From: Marisa cornuarietis
Taxonomy: Eukaryota > Mollusca > Gastropoda > Architaenioglossa > Ampullariidae
Assembly (NCBI GenBank): GCA_004794655.1
Contig: SMMW01000153.1
Span: 2,614,501-2,678,500 of the forward strand
Direction: 5' to 3'
DNA length: 64,000 bases
Shown here one piece after another: positions 1-13,279 of the stretch. The position numbers were made by a program, and so were the translations under genes. The notes under the pieces are model-generated. The model searched no databases and had not been told where the DNA came from. It saw nothing but the letters and a program-made list of their open reading frames with translations. Positions within the stretch are counted from its first letter, which is position 1; each line of letters opens with the position of its first letter.

Positions 1-161
1 TTTCCAGTACTGTCTCCAGGGGCATGGACAACTGAGGCATGACCATATCACCAACCTTTCCCACACGAATGTCCTTATGGCTGATGGGAAAATGCTTTGG
101 TTTACTGTCCACGACTTCTACCAGGGCCTGCATCGTGGGTTTGTATACCTCTTGGTTGTGG
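1..161 (-). CDS. Partial internal exon of an unidentified protein-coding gene
   Basis: On the minus strand a pyrimidine-rich tract ending in AG at 163-162 is followed by 161 nt. Only one of the three frames is open: it begins after one leading base and gives about 53 residues starting HNQEVYKPTMQALVEVV and including KHFPISHKDIRVGK. The other two frames stop within it. The exon runs off the start of the window, so its 3' boundary is unseen. The composition is that of an ordinary soluble protein, with no membrane segment and no low complexity. I do not recognise the family. The open frame directly behind a good acceptor, with sense in one frame only, supports a real exon, but one exon is weak evidence. 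Confidence 0.45.
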
Positions 162-2048
162 CTGAAAATGAAGAAGGATGTAAAGATATATAAAAATAAA
201 TGAATAAATAGAAAATAGGGAGTTTACAAACGTTACCTTGGCTAGGCAAGGAACTACTTCAGATACATTGACTCCTGAACTTGTCATGCTCTCTCCTCAT
301 TTCAGGAACCCTAATCTCGTTCTCTCACTGACACACTCGCAAGAGTGAGCTCCCTTAGCTGCTTTCCATTCTGTCCATGCACACGCACCCACCTAAACTG
401 CATTCATGAAACCAGGTAACGCATGAAGAATAAAATGAGAGGTAAATATTTTGTAAAGAAAATAAGTTTTATACACCAGGAATAACTGGCTGAGAAAAAT
501 AATTATTATTTCTAAAGAGTCACATCCATAGCGTCCTCCGTTTTTATCTTACTGTACAGACACAAACATCAATGGATGAAAGAATTAGAAAGTGTATCGG
601 GAGCACTTGTTAGAACTGTAGTGCTGACGGTTCGTTTTCCCCTCATTCCTACACTCGGTAGATGACCATGCACGTAGCGGGTGATGTAGCACCCAAATTT
701 TCAAGTACTATAGCAGGCAAAATTCAGTGCTTGCACCATTTCCCCGAGGTGACGGGTCCTACTTGGCACAGCAGTAAAAGTCTCATTTTGCCGCAAAATT
801 ACTATAGGTCCTTTTTCCCCTCTCTGATCCCTTCCTAAGGGCTTGGTTGCCGCGTGGTGACTTTAGTTCTGACCACCCCGAGTACGGCAGGAGAGACATT
901 TTGCCGCAAGGTGTTTTGGTCCCACTGGTAAGCGGCTAATGTCACTCCCCCCACCATTCCCTCTCCTCCCCAGGGAGCTAGGTGCTAGGTTTTAGTAGGC
1001 TAGCTATTTTAATGTAAATAAATTCCTGTCTTTGAACCTACATACCTGTGTGAGCGTGTCAGTCCGCACGAATGCTAGCGTGTGATACGCGTGTCCTCGT
1101 CATATGAATGAAGTAAACAGATATCTCCTTAGAGCGAATAAAGAGATTTGTGTCGTCCATTTTAGAACCAAAGTATAAATTGTAACACAGCAGAGCACAC
1201 ACGATGATCCGGAGCTGAACGACGCACCGAAGAGAACAAACTTTTATTTGGGAAAAGCAGGGTCTGTTGTAGATTCTTAGGTCGGCTAAGTACGGGTGTG
1301 TAGTAGATGAGGGGAACAAAAATAACAACGCGAGATAACAGAGTAGATAACACACCCGACGAACGAGTGCTAGAAATTTAGCAAAAATTCTTCTTGGGAA
1401 ATTCCGTCCTCTTCCCTGGAAGACCAAAGATCGAGGAAGGGGCTGACTGGCGTTAGGACTGTTAGGACCTGCGATTAAAATTAACCGACGGTCCGACCGC
1501 AGTGTTAGTTAAAGTGAGAAAGCGGATCAGTCCGCCTACAAAAGAAGCATCTTTATCCTGCGTATCTCAACAGGTTATATGTGCAACAAGCCTTTTATTC
1601 CTACCTTGATCAGTCGGTCGATCGAAGATGCACCACCTTAGAACTGTCGCGATTTATATACCCTAGGCACGAGAGAGAGAAAGCGCGTGCTGTATCTGTG
1701 TATCCTCCCCAATCTAGGTTAAGTTTACTTGCTGGGACCTTGAACTTGTGGGTGTGCCCCTTCGGTCACGTACACCATTAGATGTTTGACACAGAGTCTG
1801 GCGAATGGTACACTCAAAAAAGAGAGGAATCAGAGGAGTCGATCTCACCTCGACTGTATAATAATTATAAAGTTCGTTTAATGCATCCTCTCCCTCTATC
1901 TTGTATATAAGAACTGGACAGAGGCGGCTAGATATGCACAAGGGCATGCGTCTGTCTTGCAAGAAAATGTGTGAAGTGTGTTAGCTATAGATTGTGTGAA
2001 GAATGTGTGCAATGTGAGATTATGAGTGTGGTATACCGTCAATGTACC

Positions 2049-2082
<34 letters not shown>

Positions 2083-3060
2083 ATGGCATCACCACAACCC
2101 CATGTCTTCTGTATCAGGCATTCATGGTGTCATCATACAAGATAAGTTCTTTTATCTCCATTTTTGGAGATCCCCGATAAAATGTAAAGCAGGACAAGTG
2201 GAATGGAAGCAATACTTTGTGCATGTATGGCGAACACTTTACTGCTTCGTCATTCGCCGATAAGGGTAGACTAGGGCCATACATGGTCGGCATAGTAGAG
2301 TTCACCGCACTGACGCGAATGTACTACAGCCACACAGTCTTCGTGTTGACGGCTAACCACGTGCGCTTGGTTTTGATCGTATAACTCCCCCCCCCGCCCC
2401 CGTGCTTGGTTAGACAGGAAGCGATGGAAGGGAACGATAGTTAACATCACAGACTTCTATGAGTCAGTCTGTGATTAAAATGGTATCGAGGGCATCTGTA
2501 GTAGACTCTTATAAAGGCTAACCCAAGTGCAACATTTTTTTTTATATATATGACCGGGTTAAGATCATTTTAAAATAATAATGCCAATAATATGAGTACA
2601 TACTAATACTTAATTTTCTAGATATTTACTGAGGATTGCATCTTTCCTTTTCGAATTTAGCTCATACAGACGACGCTATTTTTAGACATACTACCCTTTC
2701 GGCACTTACTGTTTTCTTGAAAAATCCAGGTGTGACTCAGAGAAAAACATAAATATAATAATTCTCGTGCCTCTTCGTCATAAAATACCACTTGACTTTT
2801 TTTTTTTTTTACTTGTTATTATTTTATGAAGAGACTTCGCTGATCGGATACTCATTTACCTTGAAGCACTTCACACTACCGTACGCACCGACACCACTGT
2901 CGTCAATTGTGAAACCCACTTCAAAAAATGTCGAAAATCTGCTATATAAATCCACATTATTATTGTTAATTTATAGTCATGCTGTATGTATTGTAAACCG
3001 TCCCATGATCGAATGACTGGTCTGGGCGATGGAGGTGATAAATGTACTTTTGGCTACTTA
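162..3060. other. Non-coding stretch, no gene seen
   Basis: The ORFs here are short, A/T-rich and without recognisable domains. The stretch holds a short (GT)n followed by (GA)n microsatellite at about 2049-2082. It also has short segments near 2636-2655 and 2765-2790 that recur near 19300, 19900 and 24640, so at least part of it is dispersed repeat. Confidence 0.5.
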
Positions 3061-3061
3061 T

Positions 3062-3300
3062 TGCTGGCTGTCAATTTAATGTTGCTCGAAGAACGTATGG
3101 CTCTTTTGGTAATATTTGATGTTAATAGCTACTTGTTTCATCAGTGATCGATTCGCTCTTCTTTTGAGCTTGGGACGATTGGACTTTTCCGTCTTGGAAC
3201 GAAATGGTCCTACCTGGGATGAAATGGACATAGCTGGGACGAAATCACTTTTGCTGTGGGGGGAATTGACCTGTGACCTTTCAAACGTAACAAAGTACCA
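3062..3300 (+). repeat. Dispersed repeat with GGGACGAAATG motifs (copy 1)
   Basis: The segment from about 3085 (AACGTATGGCTCTTTTGGTA and neighbours) reappears inverted at 35902-35940. The following part contains several degenerate copies of a GGGACGAAATGG-type motif, also seen at 35560-35670 and 35990-36040. It is an interspersed element with a short internal repeat. The class is not determined; a non-autonomous DNA transposon or Helitron-type element is possible. Confidence 0.5.
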
Positions 3301-3349
3301 GATTGATTGACTTTTTTTCCCTCTCCTCCCCCCCGCCCACCACGTTCAT

Positions 3350-6190
3350 CTCCCTAAGGGAGGTAATCCATAGTAGAAAAATCCCAAAAGGCGTCAGCAG
3401 TTGCTTCCCTTACATGTTTACGCAGAACGTGACTTGCTTTTTGGCGCTACCTTTACCTGCACCAAGTTCACACGACATCGTGTGGACTTAAAGGTGGTTA
3501 AGGAATCAGACTGTCGAAGGCTGATGGGTAATCCGTTCCAAGCTGATGGGGCTTGGTATGAGAAAGACCTCTGTCCATTCGTGTTTGTCTTAGTTGGTGG
3601 GACTCTCAGAAGTTTGGTGTCAGAAGAAGGGCGAAGAAGTTGTGTGGGTGTGTAGATGGGAGTGAGTTCGAAGAGGTACTGATGACCAGTGCCTGAAACA
3701 GCTGAGTAAGTCATAATGGAAAGTTTGTAGACTATACGGTCCACGAGGCAGCCAGTGAAGAGAGCGAATGATAGGTGATATATGTTCACATCTAGACGGT
3801 CTGCAGATGAGGCGAGCAGCATTCTGGATCCTTTGAAGTCTGTCAAGGAGATAGATACTTGGGTATTCCAGCTAAAAGATGATTACAATAGTCCATCGTC
3901 GAGAGCACAAAGGCACAGATTAGAGATTTAGTTACAACAGTGGTGAGATAATGACGAATAGTACTGATCCTACGAAGTTTAAGGTAGGGAATTCTGCAGA
4001 CACGAGAAATATGCTGATGAAAAGTCAAACTCTGATCGAGAATGATGGGGACGGAGGTAGAGAAAGGAATAGTTAAGTTGTTTATAGACAGCGACTGAGG
4101 GAGAGAAGGATGACTCAGAAATTTATTTGGACAATTAAGTAGCAGTTCAGTCTTATCGTCAGTAGTCCATAAATTTCAGTAAGTGGAGCTGACTGATACA
4201 GCTGTGTATATTCAGCTTAACTCACGTGTGATATGGCATGGTGTGACATAACATCAAACAGAGGGGAGGTATATAACACAAAAAGTATTGGCCCCAGTAC
4301 AATTCCTTGGGGGACACCATATCTCAGGACAGAAGCATCAGAGTAAACACCATTCACACACACGGTCTGGGTTTAGTCCACGAGATAGGATCGAAGCCAG
4401 GACAACGCAGCATCATGAATACCAAAAGAGTGCTGAAGTTTGTGTAGAAGTATAGAATTATCTACAGTATCAAACACAGCTGACAAGTCTAACAACACCA
4501 GAGACAGAGATGACACGCTGTCATCGTCAACACTGAGGAGTAGATCATTTACAAGAAGAGCAGATTCAGTACCATGGCCTTTTCTAGAAGCCGACTGGAA
4601 GGGATTAAGGAGATGTTTTTGTTCCACGTGAACAAGAAACTGGGAAAAAACAATCTTTTCCAGAACCTTAGACAGAAAAGACAGGTTTGAAACTCGACTG
4701 TAATTGCTTAAGTAGTTATGATCTAAAGATGGTTTCTTTATAAGCGGGCTGACAGTAGCCGACCTGAACTCGAGAGGAAAGTACCCAGACGTGAGAAAAG
4801 CATTAATAATATAAGTTATATGTAGTAACAGGACATCGAGACAATCGACAAGCAGAGAGGAGGGAATAGGATCGACCTCGCATGTTTTAGGGCTGCTCCT
4901 CAGACAAATTTCCTTAACAAACTGTTCACTAAGTGGTTCAAATCCACATAACTTAAGACCATTGTAAACTGTGTCTGACACAGACGAAGATGGAACAACA
5001 GCAGAGTCGAGCTACTGGCGTATCAATACAAACTTATTGGTGAAGAAATCAGCAAATTTCTGTGGGAGTTCTTGTGCAGGAAACACTGATGGCAGTGGAG
5101 GGCCAGTGGTTTCTCCAAGCAGACTGTTGCTAGCATTAAATAACTGTTTAGTGGTTTTACAGGCAAGTATTCTTTCAGAGCAGAACGTTGACTTGGTGAA
5201 CAATGTCTGTCACATGATTCCTGGCCGCCTGAAAAATCTGATTGTCCACGTTGAGTCTAGTTACTCGCCTCCCACTCTGCTCGTCTCCGTTCACGTTTGG
5301 CTTCCAGAAGCTCAGGACCCAGGGTGGTGTACAACGGAGAGAGGGGAGGCCTGGAGACGAGTACGGAGAGTGCGAAACAGCTCGGTGATGGTGGATTCAG
5401 GCAGACTGTTGACTTGAATAACAGCTGTGCAAGTTCAAACGATGTATGGGTGAAAGGAAATTTGTTTGTGTGGCAACAATTGATCACAGATAACAAAGAC
5501 AATACCTCCCTCAGGCGTTGCAGTAACACGAGGAAAAGAAGTGATGGTGTAGCCCGGAGGTGCCAAATCACGACATTTTGCCTCATCACCAGCCTCTCGA
5601 AGCCAAGTTTCAGTGATACAAAGAATGTCTATAGTCTCTATACCATTATCGACAATGTAATCATTAATGGCTGACCGTTTATGCGCTCTCGCCGTCGTTC
5701 CGACTGTCTGAGCATTGAACAGCGCCACCAGACGAATAGACACTGCTGACACCGGAATTAGATTGTGAAAATTCACAGTTTTACTCACTTCTTTTTTTTC
5801 AAGGGAGTCCGGCTACTAGTTCCGCCACTAATAACACTAATCTGTCTTTCTTTGCGGCGACCCGCACGATGTGTGCGAACATGTGGAAGATGGTCGCCGA
5901 TACCCATACTTCCGATGGCGGCAGCAACAACAGGATCCAGCGGGACTGATGGCACTGACAGGAGCTGGTCTCGTGTGTAGGAGAGACATGGCACAGAGGC
6001 AGTAGAAATTCGCTCTGTGAGGTCCACGGTCGTCCCAACACAGCGGGTCATAGGGTCAAGCAACAATGGGTAAGAAGGCGCGAAACGACGAACGAAAATG
6101 CTCGTCATCTTCGCCGCTAAATTCGTCCACACGAAGCTCGTTTTCCTGGCCGGGTGGCGTAAATTAAATACCAAGAAACTGTCCCGTCCA
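3350..6190 (-). mobile_element. Degraded LINE (CR1/L2-type, endonuclease plus reverse transcriptase)
   Basis: Read on the minus strand, fragments occur in the order expected of a non-LTR retrotransposon of the Jockey/CR1/L2 group. About 6180-5790 is an N-terminal region. About 5790-5430 is an AP-endonuclease-like domain with ILCITETWLREAGDEAK and APPGYTITSF. About 4980-4370 is a reverse transcriptase with SSPKTCEVDPIPSSLL, VSNLSFLSKVLEKIV and LLDLSAVFDTVD. About 4300-3420 is the RT thumb and C-terminal region, with VPQGIVLGPILFVLY and IQN-like fragments in several frames. Stops and frameshifts separate the pieces. The segment where the family has F/YADD-TQLYQSA reads xAEYTQLYQSA near 4200, so the catalytic aspartates are lost. 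It is a dead copy, and the ends are approximate. Confidence 0.85.
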
Positions 6191-6684
6191 TAAGATGTGT
6201 TTAATCTTCAATTCCCATTGATTGTACTCTCTGTCGTTACAGCAGCCTGTACCCACCGCCGACAGCGGTAAAGAAGATGTGAGGCTATTATAGCGACGTG
6301 GCGGACAATTAATGCCTCATGAGTGTTAACTATTCGCACATCACCGAGAGTAGTAAACTCAGGCGACCTCACCTGCACCCCTACACGATGTTCAAAGTGT
6401 AAAATTATCAGAAGTCAGTTTCAAAGCACCTTGTCCTTGAAACTTCATTGATGACAAGTCAGGATCGATATGTACGCTGGATCGATTGACCGGACCCATC
6501 TCGCGCTAACCCCAGTATACCTTTAACTCCCATCCCACGTGTTTCGTCGGGTATTAAAATGAAAGGTTTCTGTTGTTAGACTCCTGGAGCTGACAAGCTG
6601 ATTGTTTTACGTTGCCACCAGGAGCCGTATTCACGAGGCCAGGGTAAGCCATCGGCCATCGTCTCGAGTAAAATAAACATTTTT

Positions 6685-6870
6685 TTTAAATTGGTGTTTT
6701 ACGCCGAGCCAGCAACTAAGGCTATATCACGGCAAGGTAGCCAGCCCTGTAAACAGATGCTACATGCAAAGAAAGAACAGCGTGCCCGAGACGAGAACTG
6801 AACCCAGGACAGCCAACCTTCACTGTATTGGTGACAGGCGCTAACCGTTGCGCCACCGGACCGCGAGTAA
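6685..6870 (-). mobile_element. tRNA-derived SINE (family 1)
   Basis: On the minus strand the element opens with a tRNA-like head. It has an A-box-like GTGGCGCAACGGTTAGCGC and, about 40 nt later, a B-box-like GGGTTCAGTTCTCGTC. A body ending in GGTGTTTTACGCCGAGCCAG (given here in plus orientation) follows. A related, more decayed copy is at 63150-63310. It lacks a matching 3' acceptor stem, so it is a SINE head and not a tRNA gene. Confidence 0.7.
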
Positions 6871-6879
6871 AATAAACAT

Positions 6880-8300
6880 CTTATCTACGCGGCAGTAAGG
6901 TGATGTGCAGACTCCGGGGTATAACTTTACCCTGGAGACCATAATTATAAACGTGTGGCAAAGTTTCCCTGAGGTAAAGTAATATTCACGGGGGTCTGGA
7001 TAGTGCGCCGTGACTATGTAGACAAGATGTTTATCCTTGATTCCCCCGTGTTATCCGTTTATGACTAATGATCACTCTGTTGAGGATTTTGACAATTATA
7101 TTAATTTTAAATGGCGCGAATGTCTGTGTTAGATTCCCAGGTGAGAACTCACCGCAGATATCAGCATTAGATTCTAATGGTCATCGCAGTAAGAGATATC
7201 TAACATCAGTCAAAAAGATGGTGGCATTGTTATGTAACTTATATCATTGTAAGGTAACACTGTGAAGGAAAACTTATTGCGCAGTGATGGGTTCCTTCTC
7301 TTCTGTAGACTTGTGGTCGCGTCCATTTTTGAGACATTCAATTTAAATGTACAAAATAAACATTAGATATAGTAAGAATGTAATATGACGGACGTACACT
7401 TACTTACCTTGCATACGCTCGACGCATATCACACACACACGTAACACAACACTTGACGAGCCCCCACAGATTACGATGAAGATGAAGAGGTTACGGGAGA
7501 CGAAGATCTCGATGTTTTCCTTTTCCCATCCGTCCATGGAACTCTCTTACTTCTTCTTTTTTACGTCATCTCTTCTCCGAAATGACGACGAACAAATGAC
7601 GCACACATGACGTCAAACACAAGACACCATTCACACACCAAACAATACAAGACCTACCCCTGACGAACAAATGACGTACACAAGACGTCAAACACAAGAC
7701 ACCATTCACACACGAAACAATACAAGACCTACTCCTAACTCATTACAAAGAATACACGGTGTTTACAAGCGACCTACTGTCGACTCTCATCACAACAAAT
7801 AAATTCTGTCACGCTCAGACCACCATATGACGGTTTATCGATGTTTTTTTCACTCGTCCTCTTAGTCCAGCAATTTGTGCTGTGTGAACACCTGCGCTGC
7901 TGGCAGACGTAAGCACCTGAAATAAAGTAAGTCTCACAAGTTTATTCTTTGCTCGTATTCAGCCTCATTTGTGTACCACATTCGATTCGTATAGTTATTC
8001 TGCCGCACAACTAAAAATTAAGCGGTGAATGAAATTTAGACATTTTCTCTGTTAAACCATTTTATGCATGTAAAAAAATTTCGAAGTACTTGAAGTGATC
8101 AAAACAACTTTTTTTTTTTACTTGAAAAGTGCAACCGGTACTGTACCTGAAGGGCAAAGACTGAAGGTAACCGAAACGAAATTTGGAAAACGGGAGCTTA
8201 CTTGTAGACGCAAAGGTTGTTGCCAAAAGTCTACATCAGTTTTACAGATTGATCAGTCAAAGATGTAGTCACTTCATGTTTCATAATGAGAAATAATCAT
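6880..8300. other. Repeat-derived intergenic stretch
   Basis: No gene is seen. The stretch contains a direct tandem duplication with a 75-bp period (about 7587-7736, starting GACGAACAAATGACG) and many GACGTCA-like motifs. On the minus strand at 7466-7455 there is a TGGGGGCTCGTC motif that matches the start of a tRNA-Pro primer-binding site. An LTR origin is therefore possible but not proven. Confidence 0.4.
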
Positions 8301-8309
8301 TATCATTAG

Positions 8310-8740
8310 TCCCATGGCCCTGAGTATTGCAAGGCATCTGAAGATATTACAAGTCTCGTCTTCGAGGCTGTATTCCATTCTTTGAAAGACAGGGCAGAGC
8401 ACCATCGGATGTTGTCTCTCCCTTCCACATTTTTTCTCTGCTTCTACATTTCCTGTCATGTAGCCTGCAGGGTCGTATTTTCTGACAATCGCGTGCAGTA
8501 CTCATACCAAGTCATCATGCTCCCTTTAACAATGGCCATGAGATCTTTGTACTGCCCAATTATATCGATGGTACTCTGTCGTATTTCTTCACTGGTGATA
8601 GAAAAGTTCGAACATCTTTCTCACGTCTGGTATAGGGGTAGTCCAAGTATTCCATTCTTACAAGAAGATAAGATAGCCAGCCTGATTTGGAGCGTAGAGA
8701 AATATAATTCCAGATTTGCGTTGTGTGCACCATCGACGTA
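8310..8740 (-). mobile_element. Decayed RTE-like LINE fragment (reverse transcriptase C-terminus)
   Basis: Minus-strand frames give short runs resembling the C-terminal part of RTE-type endonuclease/reverse transcriptases. Among them are SEEIRQSTIDIIGQYKDLM, VKGSMMTWYEYCTRL and WCSALSFKEWNTASKT, in the order of the family's VKRRKLxWYGHV and WxxxxFxEAxxxAxDR regions, ending in a GPWD-like tail. Stops interrupt it. It lies just upstream of the first exon of the glycosyltransferase gene and is unrelated to it. Confidence 0.4.
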
Positions 8741-8869
8741 AATTCTTACTTCTTGTCACATGATGCCAGCTACAACCCAGACCGTCTTGAATGGGTGATA
8801 GTCTGCTTCACCGGCCAATGTCTTCCCAACAACAAAACTGTCAGAAAGCTTACGACTGTTGCAGATCAA

Positions 8870-11800
8870 ATGAGTCTTCGGTGTCTAAAAATAACCTTCC
8901 TTGGGCTGATGGCGCTCATCACCGTTTTGCTTGTACAACTTCTGACGATATACACCAACACTGACATCATCGCCTTCTTTAGAAATAACAAACAAGGTAA
9001 GGTGTGCAAGTGTGGAACCATTTTTTATTGTGATCATCAAATTTTTAGTCATCATGAACATTGCAAGATGCTAAACAAAGTGGGCGTAATAGCAGAGAAC
9101 TGTAAGTGGTTCATCGTGTTTATGGCATGGCATGTGTTTAGCTCATCATTATCCTGTTAGCTTTGGTGATATCTGGTTCTACTAACCTGGCTGAGAAGAC
9201 TTTTCAGTCACAAACCACAGCATTGAGCTAAAGGTTTCTGCTTCACAGTAAAGCATAATAACCCCCAGAGGTAGTATTCATCAAGCGAAAATAGTTAAGT
9301 CGTTAACCGTGGGTAAAATGAAAAAAATCAAGGAAAAACGTCTCGTCTCCGTAGTTAGGAATCCCTGTCCAGATGCTGGGATATTGGTTTATTACATTTT
9401 ATCCAGGGCATCTTTGGCACTAATTTATAACTACAGTCAAGGGATAAAGCAGTATCCGCGGAGTGTGGGCTTTATAATTACGGAGACAAGACGCTTGCCC
9501 TCGATTTACTCGGGACGACGATCTACCTTTGCTTCATGAATACATTCCCTGGTCACAATAGATTCGCATTCATGAAAGACGATCCAGCGCAGACACTTAA
9601 CAATGAGCTAGAACTGTAATGTCTTCTATACTTTGCAGGCAGACCTAACACTTACGTGATTTTTTTCATCGTATTTAAATATCATGATTCCAAGGCGAAC
9701 TTTTCACAAAATCTCCTGTCCCGTGCGCCATTGGGCTGTCCAGGAGTGTATGCAGATATTCATATTGCACTATGTCGTGAACCTTGGGGAGAAGGACACG
9801 CGAGGATGGTCATAGGGGTGTAATTTCCGTCGCTCGGACTAATTACACTCTCAACACCTCTACCAACTCACGTCGACATGTACGGTGTACGCAACACTTA
9901 CACTAAATTGCTAATATGATGACTGATCCAATCTGACTCCGAGCCCCCAGCGTACGTCCCCAACAACAAACTCAAGGCAATTTAGTGTATAAAAGAATTA
10001 TTAATCAATAAGATTTCACAATATGATTGCCACAAATCACAATTCAAACTCGTATTCTAGGCGTCCCGCTACAATCCCTACGGCTAATCCAGGTATCGTG
10101 AGTCACTGACTAATTAGCTTAACTACCACACACAACACACTGCACTCGTCACTTATCTCTCTACACAAGAATGTCTCTCGCGATGTGGAGGGCCCTCCGA
10201 TGTCTTGACGTCTGATAATCCGTAGATGTCACTCCACCAGTCGTTGCTGCCTTTTCCACGAACACAGAGACTCTGGCACTGCCGCGTGCCACCACGTGAC
10301 TCGTCCTCAAGGCCGGACTGCGATCAGAGCTTAACCGCGCCTGAGGACCAACGCTTGTCTACCAGCTTTACCTCTGCTGTCTACGACCGACAGCCACTGG
10401 TGATGCAAACGTTGTGCACTCTGTACCAAGAGTGGGTCTTAACGCACCTCTGAAGTCGGTTGTGCTGAAGTAGTCACGATTCCCAGACTAACTCTCAGCG
10501 GAGAATCTGAACAACCTTGAACAGATCTCTGCTACAACCTTCTCCCTCGAGATTCCAGTGCGAAGACGCCGATCCTTGGGATGACACAAAGTTAAACCCT
10601 CGTCTCCGGCGTTCGTCATCTTAGGCGATTGGCTAATTACAAAATCCACACACTCTCTGCCATACCGTTACCTGCCTATGACCAATCACTAACCTAGCCA
10701 GTACATGATGGACAGGTGGTCAGTAACTTTTCAAGCAAGAACTCTGCTTGCTATAACCAATCCCGCATCGACGCTAGTCTAAGACAACTGCCGCCACCCA
10801 AGTCGGGAAACATTCCCCACCCCTAAGATTATCTTACCTGGGTGCCTACCCTTTCTAAAGAGTGGTCAAGCCGTTAAATTGCCACCCGTCTAACCTGCAC
10901 TGATGAATGTGCGGTGAACGAGTTCAGTTCAATCGAGACAGAGCAGGCGCTACTGTCCCCTTGATCAACTCGCATCATTCAATCCCATCCCCCATTCAGC
11001 CTGGTCACCTGCGGTGGTTTATGATCCTGACCAGCTCAGCTTACCTACTGGTCTCTGGCCAGTCTCTTCCCTTGAGCGAACTAACACCGGCCGTCCCTTT
11101 CTTCTGCTGGACAAAAGGATGGGTCGCTGTTCAGCTATCAGATCTACCATGCGCAGGTCCGTTTGGACGCCTGTCCGCACGGCCTGTATGAAAGCAAGAG
11201 TGTAGCACCATCACCACAGCCCTCATGACTAGTAATCATATGACACACTAACGTATTCAAAAGTCTTACATCGAGCTCTTAGTTGTATTTTTTGAAGCAC
11301 TTAAGGAAGTTATTATCTTTGAGTATGTCTACCCAGACCGTTTACCTCGTGGTACCTACCAAAGGGAGACGTTCCAGATAAATAGCTACCTTAGCAATTA
11401 TAGTCTTCATCATTCAATGTACCTTTTTATTGCAGCCATTAACACCTCTTGGGACTACCTCCCCTGTGACTGGAGGGTTGACACCATCCCCCATCCCAAA
11501 CGCCATCGCGCTGTCCTGGAGTGTACTAACTCTTCCGCCCGGATTTTTTTCGAGGCGGTGCCTTTCAACACTACACCGGCGGTGACGACACTGGAGTCTC
11601 ACGATCCATGTCTGGCTCACCTGGCGCTGTCCACGTGGTGCAATGACCCGGGGATGCGCGTGCCCCGCCTCGTGCACTACGTGTGGTTCACGCAGCACGT
11701 GCTGCCCCTGTACACGTTTGTCAGCGTGCTGAGTGCTGTGCGTCACGTCAGGCCCTGCCTGGTGCTGTTTCACGGCGACCACCTCCCCGAGGGCCCCTAC

Positions 11801-12032
11801 TGGCACGCGCTGCTGCAACTGGTGCCCAACATCGTGCACGTGAGATCCGAGAGGCCGAGCCAGATCTTTGGTCACGTGATCAGAGTGGTGGAACACAGCG
11901 CAGATGTAACCAGGATTCAAGTCCTTCTGGGTAAGAAATGAAAACTCACAATCAGACACAATTAGTTTCACATACTCGGTGACATTCTAAAATCTAAATA
12001 ATCCATCAATTCATCTATCTTTTTATCTATCC

Positions 12033-12081
<49 letters not shown>

Positions 12082-13248
12082 TTTGAATTTATAATTAAAT
12101 TCTCCTCTCTCACTCATTATCAGGAACACACGGGACGTGCAGACGGGTCACGTACAACACACACTGACCTCACAGCGTTCCTCACGTGTTCTTTCACACA
12201 ACAAAGTACTAAGACCTGTATGTCGGTTCCTATATCTCTATAATTCAAAAATTCCAAATACTTTTCCCACACTCAACGAATTTCATATAAATTCTACATC
12301 AACATATCTTGCAACTAATTAATGTCTACGTAAACCCTTCTAATAATAGAAATATCTCCAGTCAGTATATGACAACAAGCAGCAGGAATATCTTTTCAAC
12401 AACGTAGATGTCTCTCAACCTTCCAATCAATCGTCGCTAAACAACTCCTCTCTCTATTAGTTTAGTTTTCTTCCGATGTTCACCAATAGTTTCTCATAAC
12501 GTAAATGACCAAATCACACTGTCAACGTCCGGGAAAACACACGCACCCACAGATGTACACTTGCCTGTAATACTCCTTGAAACTCTACATAAATACACAG
12601 CACTGCGAATCTCCAAAGCACACAACAATTACTCCCAATACAGAGTCCTCCAGCAGACACACAGCAACTGGGGAAACTCTCCAAACACACAGCAATACTC
12701 CAATTATCTGAATCCACCAGCAGACACGCAGCAACTGGGGAAACTCACCAAACACATAGCAATACTCAAAACGCAGACCTTTTCTTTTTCTCCAAACTCA
12801 CACACACACACCGGTACATTCCACCCAGACGATCTCTTTCTCCAGAAACTTCTCCCCACTCGCAGACGACATCCCACGTCATACCTCCTTTTACGTCACG
12901 CCTTCTCAACCATACACCAAACGTACATTCAAGGGCCACTATCCCTGCTGCACGAAACAAACAAGGGGGCTAACTCCATTTCTGACATTCGCTTTTTCGT
13001 ATTCAAAATAATACACAGTACACACTCTCAACCAGTCAGAGTTATATCCACGATACCTGACACTCACAAGTTTTCTGCATTTGTTGCCCGTTCGTGCTCG
13101 CCTTCACTACAAGTTTCAATTCTGTGCATTGTTTTAATTTGTTTGAAGGCACTTGTCCGCCTGTTTCTCTGAACTTCTCTTCCCCTTCCTCCCAAACTGA
13201 AAATGTCGTTCTTCCTAAACAAACTCCATTTACTGTTACTGATCCGTT

Positions 13249-13279
<31 letters not shown>

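Noticed and set aside
8723..8869. N-terminal extension of glycosyltransferase A from an upstream ATG
   Set aside because: It has no counterpart in paralogue B, whose start aligns with the ATG at 8870. An extension would put 49 residues before the signal anchor.
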